Assembly (NCBI GenBank): GCA_039619475.1
Contig: CM077116.1
Coordinates: 386,036,760 to 386,100,759, forward strand
Length of the DNA: 64,000 nucleotides
Reading direction: 5' to 3'
From: Icerya purchasi
Lineage: Eukaryota; Arthropoda; Insecta; Hemiptera; Monophlebidae
The notes beneath the pieces were generated by a model. It ran no database searches. It was not told the origin of the DNA and saw only the letters and a program-made list of their open reading frames with translations. Positions 1 to 11,360 of this stretch are shown here, piece by piece. The translations under genes and the position numbers were made by a program. The stretch's first letter is position 1. Every line of letters begins with the position of its first letter.

Positions 1-1885
1 GACGGAAAGCTCGCAGAAAGTGGCATAACACACGATCGCCATATGATAAGAATAAATTTAATAATATTAACAATCAACTTCGGTGTCTTATTAAGAAGGT
101 TAGAATAAAGACGTTTAAAGCTTTCTTAGAGGAACTCAGGCCTTATGCTGATAAGAGCTATTCGCTATGGAAGGCTACTCGTCGCATCAAGCGACCAGTA
201 ACCAGAGTTCCACCGCTAAGAGATGAAACTGATAACTGGGCTCGATCTGATGAGGAAAAAGCGGAACTTTTTGCACGACATCTTTTTCGCGTGTTCACAC
301 CAAATGATATTCAGTCAGATATAATTCCGGTACCAAGCTACCTAGATAATCAAATGATAAGACCTTTCAGTCCACTAGAGGTAGCAACAGAAATTGATAA
401 AAATATCAACCCGAAGAAAGCTCCCGGTATAGATGAGATTTCACCGGCTGTACTTAAAGAATTATCACGCAAAAGTGTTATTCTTTTAACATATTTATTT
501 AATGCATGATTAAGACTTGAACATGTACCTAATGTTTTCAAGGTCGTACAGATCATCATGCTTAAAAAACCAGAGAAGCCTGCAGAAGTAGTTAACTCAT
601 ATAGGCCAATATCAATACTACCAGCGGTTGCTAAACTCTTAGAGAAATTGTTACTGAAACGTTTACTACCACTAGTTGGAGAACACCTTCCACTTCATCA
701 GTTTGGATTTCGTAAAAAACATTCCACAATCGACCAAGTGCATCGGGTTGTAGCAATAATAAATAGGGCTCTGGAAGAAAAGAAGTATTGTTCCGTCATC
801 TTCTTAGACATTGCACAAGCATTCGATAAGGTGTGGCATGAAGGCCTAATCTTCAAGTTGACTCATTTTCTGCCAGGTAACCTTTGTCGACTGGTTAGAT
901 CGTATCTAACAGATCGGAAGTTCAGAATTAGTCACGAGGATGCTAAAACAAACATTTTACAATATACAGGCTGGAGTTCCCCAAGGGAGTGTCCTTGGAC
1001 CTCTCTTGTACCTTCTGTATACACAAGATTTGCCTGTAAATGATGATAGTACCACCACTGCAACATTTGCTGATGATACCGCTTTAATGGCTGTCAACCA
1101 GAATCAGGGTGATGTTACAAACAAGCTTCAGCAAAGGGTTGATTCGGTGTATAAATGGACTAGAAGGTGGAAGATTATGCTGAATGAGCAGAAATCCATC
1201 CACATTCTCTTTACACTGCGTACTGCTAGTGATCAATACCGCATATATTTCTTGGTAATCAGGCGATTCCACAAGCTGATTCTACAAGGTATCTAGGTAT
1301 GCACCTGGATAAACGTATGTCGTGGAAAGTTCATGTCAAAATGAAAGTGCAACAAATTAAAACCAAAGTACGACAATTGTACTGGTTAATCGGCAGACAA
1401 TCCGTACTGGATACGTCCTGCAAACTATTATTGTACAAACAAATCATTAAACCGATTTGGACGTATGGAATTGCCTTATGGGGCTGTACTGCGCGTTCCA
1501 ATCGAGAAATGATCCAGCGGCGTCAAAATATAATCTTACGTGCAATTGTAGATGCAAATCGATATTCACGTAATGATGATATTCATACGGATCTCCAAAT
1601 GGCTACCGTCAACGATGTCATTAAGGAGTTTGCTCAGATACACGAGAAGCGTTTGCATAATCACGTAAATATGGAAGCAATACAGCTGCTAGATACCGGC
1701 TATGACACCAGACGTCTCAAAAGCAGACATCCATTAGACTTAGTGATCTAAATATATTTTTATGGGATGAAGTCACTGGACTTATACTCCAAATAAGATT
1801 TAATTGTTAAACATTTATCATTATTGGTACTTATTTAATTTAACGGTTAAGATTGTACCTTTATTATTAATATAAAAAAAAATAT
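1..1885 (+). mobile_element. Jockey-like non-LTR retrotransposon, 3' part, decayed
   Basis: This is the reverse-transcriptase part of a Jockey-clade LINE, which would copy its RNA at a nicked chromosomal target. It runs in from the left edge, so the endonuclease and gag parts are outside. Visible in order: an upstream linker with KKAPGIDEI (about 410-440), the NSYRPIS block (about 594-614), the AFDKVW catalytic block (about 818-837), GVPQGS (973-990), and the FADD active site (1066-1077). The thumb and C-terminal region, starting at RYLGMHLDKRMSW, runs to the stop at 1749-1751. The frame is broken three times: an in-frame TGA at about 507-509, a frameshift near 940-970, and a one-base loss near 1250. 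It cannot encode an intact enzyme. An AT-rich 3' UTR and an A-rich/TA tail (about 1873-1898) close the copy. The family call is secure; the exact clade is by motif memory. Confidence 0.9.
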
Positions 1886-4800
1886 ATATATATATATAAC
1901 TCTGCTCTTCTCACAAGGGAGCAAACACCCTTGACCCCCAGTCTTATTTCTTCTAAAGTTCTTTTAGAAAAATCGTTTTAATCGACTAGATCACTTTTTC
2001 CCGTTTTTTATTAAACGAAAAATTTTAACAATTGCGCAATATAGCATTCAACTTTTGTTATCCTATACGACGTAACGGGACATAATAATGGATCAAAAAA
2101 TGTAGTGTACCCTGGCGTGAGAATGGCGTAGTCATTTAATATATAGTTTCAAATAACGGTCACGTGTGCATTAGAAATGAATAGAAATATAAACCTGAAA
2201 AGTCTAAAGAATTCCGAATGACCGTCGATTATTTTCATGGTAAATATTTTATTGTAAATAATAAAAAATTGAATTCTTAATCTTGTTCGTTTTGATATAC
2301 TTCTAATACAAACTGAAGCAGTGTCTTTCTCGTAATGTGGTTAAGTGAAGTATAGTGTTTTCATTTTTTATTGTAATAATTTGTAATAGTTTCAATGTAT
2401 CATTTCGGAAAAAGAAAAGGCTCGCAATAAATATGTTTAAAATAATTATTAATAGAATGAATAAATATGTTTATTATTTTTATGATGAAATTTCACTTTT
2501 CCTGCAAATAACAGAAAAAAATTAAAAAATAAACTTTAATTCATTCATATTGTTTTTGGATATTGTAATAGAAATGAATACGCGAAAACTATAAATTAAA
2601 TTTATCAGTTCTAAAAACGTTTTTGATTTTTTAAAAAAAACGTTATTTTGTGAAATAACCCATAAAACAACTCTTCTATAAGAATTATAGAAAGCTTTAG
2701 GGGTCCAGAAGGTGTTCACATTAATCCTGTTTTACAATCAGTAAACATATGTGTAATAGATATAATTGTTTAAATTTAATTATTATCCTCTAATTATGTA
2801 AGTACATATTATAGTTTCCTTATAGCGAATTTTAATTGTTACTAATTGCTCTGTATTACCATTAAACAGTTTATTAACATTATTACACTACCTTTGAAAA
2901 ACTTTCGCACAATTTTCAAACACCGCAATATTATATATTTATATAAGTATAGCTTAAAAATTCCGTCTGCAGCTATAAATTATACATTAAAAATATTTGG
3001 GAGTAAAAATTTTATTATTTATTTTTAACGCTAATAGGTAATTTCGCTGTAATTATTTCAGATTTGTTGTATTTTAATTATATAATAATTCGACATGTTT
3101 TTTAATTTTTCAACATTACTTAATCGGTCAATTGAGTATTATTTTTAGTGCTAAACATTTTTCAGTTTCCATTTCTACGATGACTACTGCGACTACTAGA
3201 CAATTTCCCTATTTTTAGATAATTTTTAATTAGTTTTACATTTATTATTCTTCGGTAGCTTTTTGATACTTTTTTTTTTTTTTTTCAATTTTTCAAATGT
3301 ATAATGGTTATCACTTTTCAATTCTTTCTACCGGACAGTGTTCAATATTGCAACTAGTATACTTTTCTTTCTTCGCCTTCTGTCCATCTTAACACATGTC
3401 TCCAACAATATTGCAGTTATGCAAAAAATTTATCAGGGCGACATTAAGGTTAAAATATCGCGATATTTAGATTCCCTAAAAACGTACCACGCTATTTTAC
3501 ATATACCGAAGATATTACATGTAACCTGGAATAAGATATTTCGAAAAACACTTATTTCGAATAATGCTGTTGCGTATCCTACCTACAGATTTTTCGAACA
3601 CTATACCCATCACAGAGGTGGCTCCTGGGAGAAGAGAGACCATTGAATTTATTTGTCACACTCTGAGTCAATATATGTACGGCAGTAGCTTTCTTATTAC
3701 TAACTACCTGTTCTTTTTTTTTTTTTGTAAAGTTCAGTGATAAATTGCTGTTGAACTCCACTTACAGCAACCTGCGCCTTACAAAAAATTATTAATTCGC
3801 GATTTTTTTTGTTTTAATTTCTAGAGTAAATTAATTTCGATTTTAATAAAAATATAGACTCCTTTTCTTTTTAACGCGTGCTATTAACACCGCTTTACTC
3901 ATTTGAAATAACTACAAATAATGCGCCCAAAAATCCAAATATAAACGCAAAATATGGTGGAATGAATGTGAGAACGTGCGTAACAATGTCGGCTTGTGAG
4001 AAATATAGATGGGCCTTCACAATAACGAAGTTCTAGAAAATAAATAGCTCTAATGTCTAAGTGTCATTCGAATTTCTTTAGCCGAAGTTCGAGAAATTCA
4101 GTCTTTTTTTATGTAAAAGAGGAATTATATACTAAACTTGTGCTTTTTTCAATCATAGTGATAGAAACTTTGCAAAATTATTATCACTATTTTTGAAAGA
4201 CAAAATTCCACTAACAATTTAAGTGATTTTTATTGAACAAAAAAAACAAACAAACTTTAAAAACTTTTTAAAAAAAAAGACCAAAAATTATAGAATAAAT
4301 AAATGTACAATACTCAGTATAGGTATAAATGTGGATAAATGCAGTATGAAAAATTGTTATTAATAAAAACCAAAAAGAACAAATGCTGCGATTTTCAGTA
4401 GAAAAAAAAAAAAAAATAAGTCATAAAATTTTAGACCTTCTAAAAGTCTAACGAATAATAATTTTTTCAATTATGGATATGTATAACATGTATAATTTTT
4501 TAGCAATTTTTAACTAGTGTTTGAATACATATTTATTAAAAAATATTAAAGAATCAGTAATGAATAAAAATCTGATAGCTATTAAGCACCCAATGTCGCC
4601 GGAATTCTACCGACTGACCGTGTGTATCACAACCTGCTTTATTAGCAGAAAACCATCTTTCATTATTTATAATAGAGAACAATAGAGAACAATTCAATAA
4701 AAAGAAAAATTACATTATAAATATCTTTCCCGAATATTAAAAAATTTTAAAACATATTTAAATAATCACTATAAATATTAGTGTATTGGTATAGGTCGAT

Positions 4801-7638
4801 TCGTAAATTGTGATACGATATTAACGTAAAAAATTTAAACTAAAGAAATTATTCGGTATAAGTTTTTACGTTAATCAACGAAGTATTAAAGCCGGTGTCA
4901 CCGCAGTTATGGCACATTTTCGGTGCATGCATGTGGGCTTTTAAAATTATTCCGTCTGGAATATTTGTAAACTCTGTAAATCCATTTTTTTTAAATTCGA
5001 TGTGTCATTAAACTCGACTGCCTGTACACACGAGAAGGCTGGTACCGAAGAAAATTAGTCAAGTCGAGTAAAAGCGGGTTGAATCGATTAAAATTACGTT
5101 TAAACGCATGCATATATGCACATGTACTTTCATACTGGTCAAGTCAAGTCGGACTAAATAAGTCGGATTTATCGACATATCGAATTTTTCATTAGTCTAA
5201 ACAGTATTTTCAATCGATATACTGTGTATCTATCGATCTTATATTTTACGCTCTAGTTTGTATATTCGTTGCTTTATTTTTACGTATTCACTTGTTTTTC
5301 ATATATAAGCGCATTCTTTTGAGAAGGCAAAAGAAATGGATTCGGAAAAATTGGAAAAATTTATTTATTCAGTCGAACTATTTAATCCACAAAGCATCAA
5401 ACATTGAAACGAGGGATGCATAAAAAACGTTTGTTTTACATGAAAATTCGATTTTTTTTATATTAATTCTATAAGCCTGAAACAGAAAATATAATGTTAC
5501 AAATAAAATATATGCAAATCATTAAATTTTCCGTTTTTCTAGTTTGTTTATAATAACTTCCCTTAATACAGAAAATGGGACATTACGATTGTAATATTAA
5601 TTTGAAAAAATTATACGATTGTCGCATATTTCATTGAATTTATTTTCCAAATTTTCTCGTAATTAATTTGGAAATTATATAACATTAAAATCAATGTAAA
5701 ATGATAATTAAAGTCTACAAATCAGGGCAGTTAAAACACTGGTACAGATATAATTTGTTAAATTATCAAAATTAATAATTAAAAGAAACATCTTTCTCAG
5801 AAGAGAAACAATTCTTTTAGAAAAATTACTAATCGTTCTTTTTACAGGAATTTGTTTTTTCTGTAATTTGTGTTACTTTTTGATACCAATTCTTCGGTTA
5901 TATTTAATAATTTAATATTGAAAGAAATCTGATTTCATGTTAAACGGAAATAATTATAAATTTTCTTTTTTCCGATTTATTAGATGTATCCATAATTTTC
6001 TCGGCGAATTTGTAGCCATAATAACATTCATAATTACTATCCCTTCCGATAAGAACCGGCATTTACAAACTTTACTAATAATTCGAAAGTGACTTCGAGT
6101 GAATAATTTAGTTCGACTTTACTTGACTTGACTAATTCGACGAAGCTAATCGTTCGAAATTTTTATTGAACTGTTTTCAGCAGTGGCGATGAAATTGTCA
6201 CGAGTGATATAAACGGGTTTTTAAACATACATATATCCAGTTGTAAGACGTTCGTAAACTACATTGACAGCGCTATAAGGAACTGTATAATGCCAACGTT
6301 AAACGTTTTTTGCGTGAATACGTATAAACTAAATCAGTTGGTAACACAACTGTATACAAAAAAAAAAAAAACAACAGTGCACGGTACATTTACTTTCATT
6401 TGCAAACTTAAAAAAAAAAAAAAAAAAAAGTAACTGTTTAATTACCGTATTGATATTCAAAGGTTTTAAAAGAAATAGGCAAGTTAATAACAATATAATA
6501 ATAATTCATTAGGAAAACAGCTAGTGAAACAATCAATACTAACAACTTTTTTTATATAAAATATAAAAAAAAAACATTTACTCGCGAGATAAAATAATCG
6601 TCATCATCGCAATGTACATAATCGGAACCTAAAAATTTAAAATGTATATTTATAAATATTTATATTGCCGGTTAACAAATTTTCCGAAGTACGCCTCAAG
6701 GATCCATTGTGTTTTTCCGTACGAGGAAGGGCACAGGCATGGGGTCTGATACCTTCAATTCCCTAACCCGCAAAATTATGGCAATTTGTATTACTTTATT
6801 TTTCAGCGATTATTCTTTTCTACTAAGCGCTTTCTTCTTTATTCCCACTTACTGGGGGGGATCTTTGGACGATTACTATTACACGACTCCTATTATATCT
6901 CACGTCTCTGTAATTCCTACACTATTGCGGTTCCCCCTTTTTCATACTATCAATATCCGATCGCAGAATTAAAATTCAATGCTCCGTGTTGAAGATCCCA
7001 CCATTTGATGAGCCTACAAAATAAAAAAAGAAAAAAAAAATAGTTCTCAATCAATTTTTTTTAATAATTAGTATAACAGATCTTTCGACAAGTAACGCAC
7101 CGAACGTATCTAATATGTTTCAGTTTCAAATGAACCCCGCGATACTTATCCAGTCTGTAGAAACTTTTATAGTTTAATTTTACAACCTTCAAACAATTTC
7201 TCCTATTTGACATTTCACAGTAATTCATTGACAATTCCAGGTAAAATCTGATTACATAAGCCAGCGAACACGAGGAATTTCCTTAAACTGAAATTGGCTT
7301 AATACATCACGTTCTAGAGCTCGATCGGGTCAGTCATCTAAAAGATCTTCCAATCTCTTCTTTTTCGTATACAGCAAAGACTTTTTTACTAAAAATATAA
7401 CCCGATATTTGTAATATTAATAATCGAAATTTTTTCTCCGTTTCGGCCGTTGCATAGTTCAGCCACCGTGACCCAATAAAAGGGGCATTCAAAGAACGAG
7501 TCTCTTTCGATGTTTATTTCAAATTTTGTTTTTTTTATACTTTAATTTTTGAAATTTTCGGAAGAGTTGTCCGAACTGCTGCCAATGGTAGTATTAAAAA
7601 TTCTGTTTTTTTCCCCGCGAATATATATATTATATTGC

Positions 7639-7689
<51 letters not shown>

Positions 7690-9929
7690 ATTGTATTGTG
7701 TGTGTGGATGTGTATATATATATATATATACAATATATATATATACACATATATATATACACACAAATGATAAATCGTTGCGTGCAACTCAGATTATGAA
7801 CCAACCCCTTTCCGATTGTGTTTTCGCTTCATTTACCACGACGCAAGCTGTTCAAACGTCGTGCCCAAATTTGAATATCTGACTGCGGCGAGGAATTTAA
7901 TAATAAACGGTGAATTATTAAAGATAATAAAAATACCTAAGCGTTTTCTAGACGGTTAGGTCGTTCTCTTTGATTGACAACAAAAACGCCATCGTCAAAT
8001 ATTAATTTTGAGCCTTCATCGGCTTTCGCTTAGAAATAATATTTAAAAAGAAGAGATAAAATTTAAGAGGAGGCGGAACAACCACGCAAATGATAATAAT
8101 AATCACAATAAAATTCGAAGCAAAAAAAAACGACGGGAACAGTTTGTAGAACGACATAACAAAGTGTAATTTGTCAACCGAACTGCGGAATAGTTAAGAA
8201 TCTGCCATTTTTTTCTTGCTCCACTTGTCCCTTATTGAACGGAAAACAATATTGCTTTTTACAAAGAATTGTGCTCACACACTTTTACTATTTTTCTTTC
8301 AGTACATTTACTCTATAAGCGAATTTCATTATGGCCTGCTATTCTATAGAACATCGATCCTTTCTCAGTAAAAACTCTTACCTGAAGTAAGAATTTCTTT
8401 CTCTTTTTTTTTTTGTTGTTGTTATTATTAGCGAGATTCTATTTTCGGAACAAGGTTATTAATATCGTTAAGTGACAGCATTTTCATTACACCATATCCG
8501 TTTGAACTCCTTCCTTTCTAAGATCTTTCCCATAAAAAATTCTTTATGTTATATTAAAAAGAACCGATGGCAGTACCTTGCTGAAATGTTTCTATGAAAT
8601 CATAATCTTATTGTGGGTTTCATACCAATTATTTTGGAGCTCCCATAGCCATTCACACTTCCCCTTAGTTTGTTCCATTTGACTCAGAGTTGAATGCTTG
8701 GCAGTAGTCAATAAAAATACGAACTTGCTACTTCTTTTATAATAATTTTCCTCTAGCGCCTTTGTTGCTGGTAATAACACAATTCGATCTTCTGAAATTC
8801 GCCAATATAAGTAATGCTTCATTATTAATCTATTGTCGTCGCACTATCTTGTTAAATTACACATTTCAGAGAACATCTTCTTCACTCATATCTTTCAACC
8901 ACTCTGTCTCAAGCTTTTTATTAAAATTAATTTATTACCGCAAACAACAAACTGCAGTAGTTGAGTAAGAATTTTAATACTCCTGGTAGCAAATTATTAA
9001 AAAGAAAGTTAAACAGTTAATTTAAAAAATTTATACAGCGGTTTTGGCCCAAAAGTTCGAATATTTCACATTTCAGTTAAATTCTCTATTTATTTTTATA
9101 TGTTATCCATTAAGTCCAATAGTATATGGCTTAAACTTCTTCCAGTTTTTATAAACATATTGTACAATACATTTTCATATTTCGACTCCTAATCATTCAT
9201 TATTATACGATAAATAAGATAGAGATGAAAACAAACATATACCATCCCTATCTATGTATTTAACATAATGGGCAACTATTGTGTATCGTTAACACATATT
9301 AATTCTACATTCGTAATTACAGTAAGTATTTATATATTAAAATACTCACTTCAATATCGTACAGAATTTGCACAAACTGAAAGTAAAATGAAATATTTTT
9401 GAATATTAGACACCGCGAACCTCTCTGACATTCCAACATCAACAAAAACTTTTCTTCCGACCTCCCCTGTCTTCAGCATTTTATTAAAATTAATTGATTA
9501 CAACAACAGCAAACTATACGTAGTCGAGTAAAGATTTCGAATTTGAATATAAATAAGGTTCCCGGTAGTAAATTCCGTTGCAGGATATTTTAGAAAACAC
9601 CACTTTTTTTTTTAACTCTCCGTAATGAGTACAGCAGCTAGCTAGAGGAGCGCGCGACTTATATTTTTAGATTATGTCATGGAAGTTTAATGATTTCAAT
9701 AATCCAAAAAGTGAAGTAACAGAAGCGGCATATTTACTTACACCAGAAACTAATAAAATAGCCATAGTAATCATTTTATTTAAATGTTTAGGTTTAGTTT
9801 ATTTTTACCGTGGTAATCATTTTATTTAAAAATTAATTTTTTGTTAATTTCTTTTTATTCGTCCCATATACATTTCTGTGTCCCTAGTCTCATCGCAACT
9901 ATTTAAAACCCTCATATTTCGTGTAGTGG
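1886..9929. other. AT-rich stretch with no supported gene
   Basis: About 8 kb in which I see no coding signal. Open frames are short, low in complexity and without recognisable motifs. It lies 5' of the first klingon-like exon and may be intron or intergenic. Short matches to repeats elsewhere occur at about 1898-1945 (like the family at 26925 and 50935) and about 2652-2712 (like the family at 26460 and 35137). Homopolymer A/T runs are common, for example near 3271, 6358 and 6411. A weak inverted similarity built on TCAAGTCGAGT/ACTTGACTTGA occurs near 5052 and 6113. Confidence 0.5.
7641..7760. repeat. (AT)n microsatellite cluster
   Basis: An uninterrupted TA run of roughly 46 bases (7641-7686) is followed by GT-rich sequence and shorter TA blocks up to about 7760. 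Overlapping open frames rich in Tyr and Ile on both strands (about 7535-7882) are translations of this repeat, not genes. Confidence 0.95.
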
Positions 9930-10053
9930 ACCGAATTGTGAATCTAAACCATTCTTGAATACACTTGAACACACACAAAAAGTTTCATCAAAATCGATCC
10001 AGCCGTTTAGGAGGAGTTCAGTCACAAACACACACACAGAAGAATTATATATA
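9930..10053 (+). mobile_element. RTE-type LINE (or RTE-mobilised SINE) 3' end
   Basis: The stretch containing ATCGATCCAGCCGTTTAGG, then AGTTCAGTCACAAACACACA and AGAATTATATATA is the characteristic 3' tail of RTE/BovB-type non-LTR elements in animals, here ending in a TA-rich tail. The 5' limit is not clear. The mariner copy that follows begins directly at the TA dinucleotide of this tail (10052-10053), so the mariner inserted into it. Recognition rests on family knowledge of the conserved tail; no coding part was identified upstream. Confidence 0.7.
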
Positions 10054-10970
10054 CTAGGGTGGTTCAAATATAAACCGGAATTTCGTCATAAAAATTTTTA
10101 TTTCATACTTACAGTGCTGATATTTTTTACAATTTTTCGAGATAACCCCCCTCGCACGCTACGCACTTTTTCCACCTCTCCGGCAATTTTTTTATTCATT
10201 TTTCGTAAAAATCTCGCGGCTTGTCACATAGCCATTTGCGCACGAACGATTCCACCTCATCGTTGCTGTCGAAACGTTGTCCACCAAGTGCTTCTTTCAA
10301 CGGGCCAAACAAATAATAATCACAAGGCGGCGACAAATCTGGACTGTAAGGAGGATGTTCAAGTGTTTCCCAGCCCAATTCGGCCAATGTCTCCATCGTG
10401 AGCCGAGCGGTGAATTTCTGTTCAAAATTCAGAAGTCTTGGCATGGCTGCAATTTTGCGATAACCTAGCCGATCATGAATTATTGTCTCAATACTACCTA
10501 TGCTGATGCCCAATTCGTCGGTCATATCGCGTACACGGACGCGTCGGTCAGCCAAAATGAGTTGTTCGATGGCTTTGACGTGTTCATCTGTAATGCTGGT
10601 TTTTGGGCGCCGCGCATGTGGTACGTTTGACACCACTTCACGTCCTTTTCAAAACGCGGAACACCACTGGTACACTTGAGTTTTGGAGAGACACTCATCC
10701 CCGAACTGTTCGCGTAATTTTCGGTAAATTTCCACGGATTTTACGTCGTCTTTGACTAAAAAACGAATAATGATGCGTTGCGCAACAGACACTGGTACTT
10801 CTTTTTCACTCATGGCTCTAACTACACTAAAAAGTGAGCTTACGACGCGGTTCTAATTGCTCTACACGCTTCGTAACAAACCGGTCTAACTGCCAGTGCA
10901 ACCACTTTTTCCACAATAAATTTTTCGCGCGTTAATTTAAAAATTCCGGTTTATATTTGAACCACCCTCG
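10054..10970 (-). mobile_element. Mariner transposon, internally deleted, TIRs intact
   Basis: A Tc1/mariner cut-and-paste element of about 917 bp. The terminal inverted repeats are about 30 bp; the left begins CTAGGGTGGTTCAAAT and the right reads the same from 10970 backwards with CG for CT. Both ends abut TA (10052-10053 and 10971-10972), the expected mariner target duplication. Full mariners are about 1.3 kb, so roughly 0.35 kb is missing. The gap removes the middle of the transposase, so this copy is non-autonomous. Its ends look intact, so a transposase supplied elsewhere could in principle recognise them. It sits in the TA tail of an RTE-type 3' end, and a SINE begins about 50 bp to the right. 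Confidence 0.93.
10196..10813 (-). pseudogene. Mariner transposase, broken
   Basis: The transposase gene runs from ATG at 10813 to the stop at 10196-10198, 206 codons against about 340-350 in intact relatives. The N-terminal helix-turn-helix (MSEKEVPVSVAQRIIIRF, then FGDECLSKTQVYQW) is interrupted by TGA at codon 55 (10649-10651). The same frame then resumes with the second DNA-binding helix region (ITDEHVKAIEQLI, IGSIETIIHDRLGYRKI). After FEQKFTARLT the sequence jumps in frame to TLAELGWETLEHPPYSPDLSP. This loses the first two catalytic aspartates but keeps the third-D motif and the C-terminal FGPLKEALGG region. Both the deletion and the stop make it inactive. Confidence 0.93.
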
Positions 10971-10976
10971 TATATA

Positions 10977-10978
<2 letters not shown>

Positions 10979-11016
<38 letters not shown>
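10979..11016. repeat. (TA)n microsatellite between mariner and SINE
   Basis: A pure TA run of about 38 bases directly follows the mariner right end. It is probably the expanded continuation of the RTE-type tail in which the mariner inserted. Confidence 0.9.
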
Positions 11017-11020
<4 letters not shown>

Positions 11021-11360
11021 TCAGCCTAGTTGCTAGAGCGCTTGACTTCCGTTACGGAGGTCACGGGTTCGATCCCGAGCGACGACAGAATTTATCACAA
11101 AGAATTAAATTAAAAATACTCTACTAATAGTCACGTGGAAGGCAATGGCAAACCACCACGTACAACATCATATGCGCGCTAGGTCACTATACAGCAGACA
11201 TAAATAGGACTGCATTTGTGTAAATCGGTAAAAATCAAACGATTATTCGCATTGCATATAACAATTGCCGCCTAGCACACTATGCCTGTGTCTGTACAGC
11301 TGCGACGTACGAATGAGTAGTCGCCGACGCTCAGGAATCATCAAGTACGGCACTATAAAG
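11021..11360 (+). mobile_element. tRNA-derived SINE, copy 1
   Basis: A short non-coding retroelement with a tRNA-like head and unrelated body. The head (about 11023-11088) contains an A-box-like AGTTGCTAGAGCGC and a B box GGTTCGATCCC (11066-11076), the internal RNA polymerase III promoter. The body includes GGCAATGGCAAACCACCA (about 11142-11159), then ACAGCAGACA and CTGTGTCTGTACAGCTGCG. A second diverged copy at 17655-17960 shares head, body order and end, which fixes the family and orientation. The 3' limit near 11360 is set by loss of similarity and an A-rich tract. LINE partner not determined. Confidence 0.85.

Noticed and set aside
5052..6140. Inverted similarity of TCAAGTCGAGT-type sequences as possible TIRs
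   Set aside because: The match is short and interrupted, and no target duplication could be read.
7535..7882. Several open frames on both strands around (AT)n
   Set aside because: They translate a microsatellite; Tyr-Ile repeats are not a protein signal.
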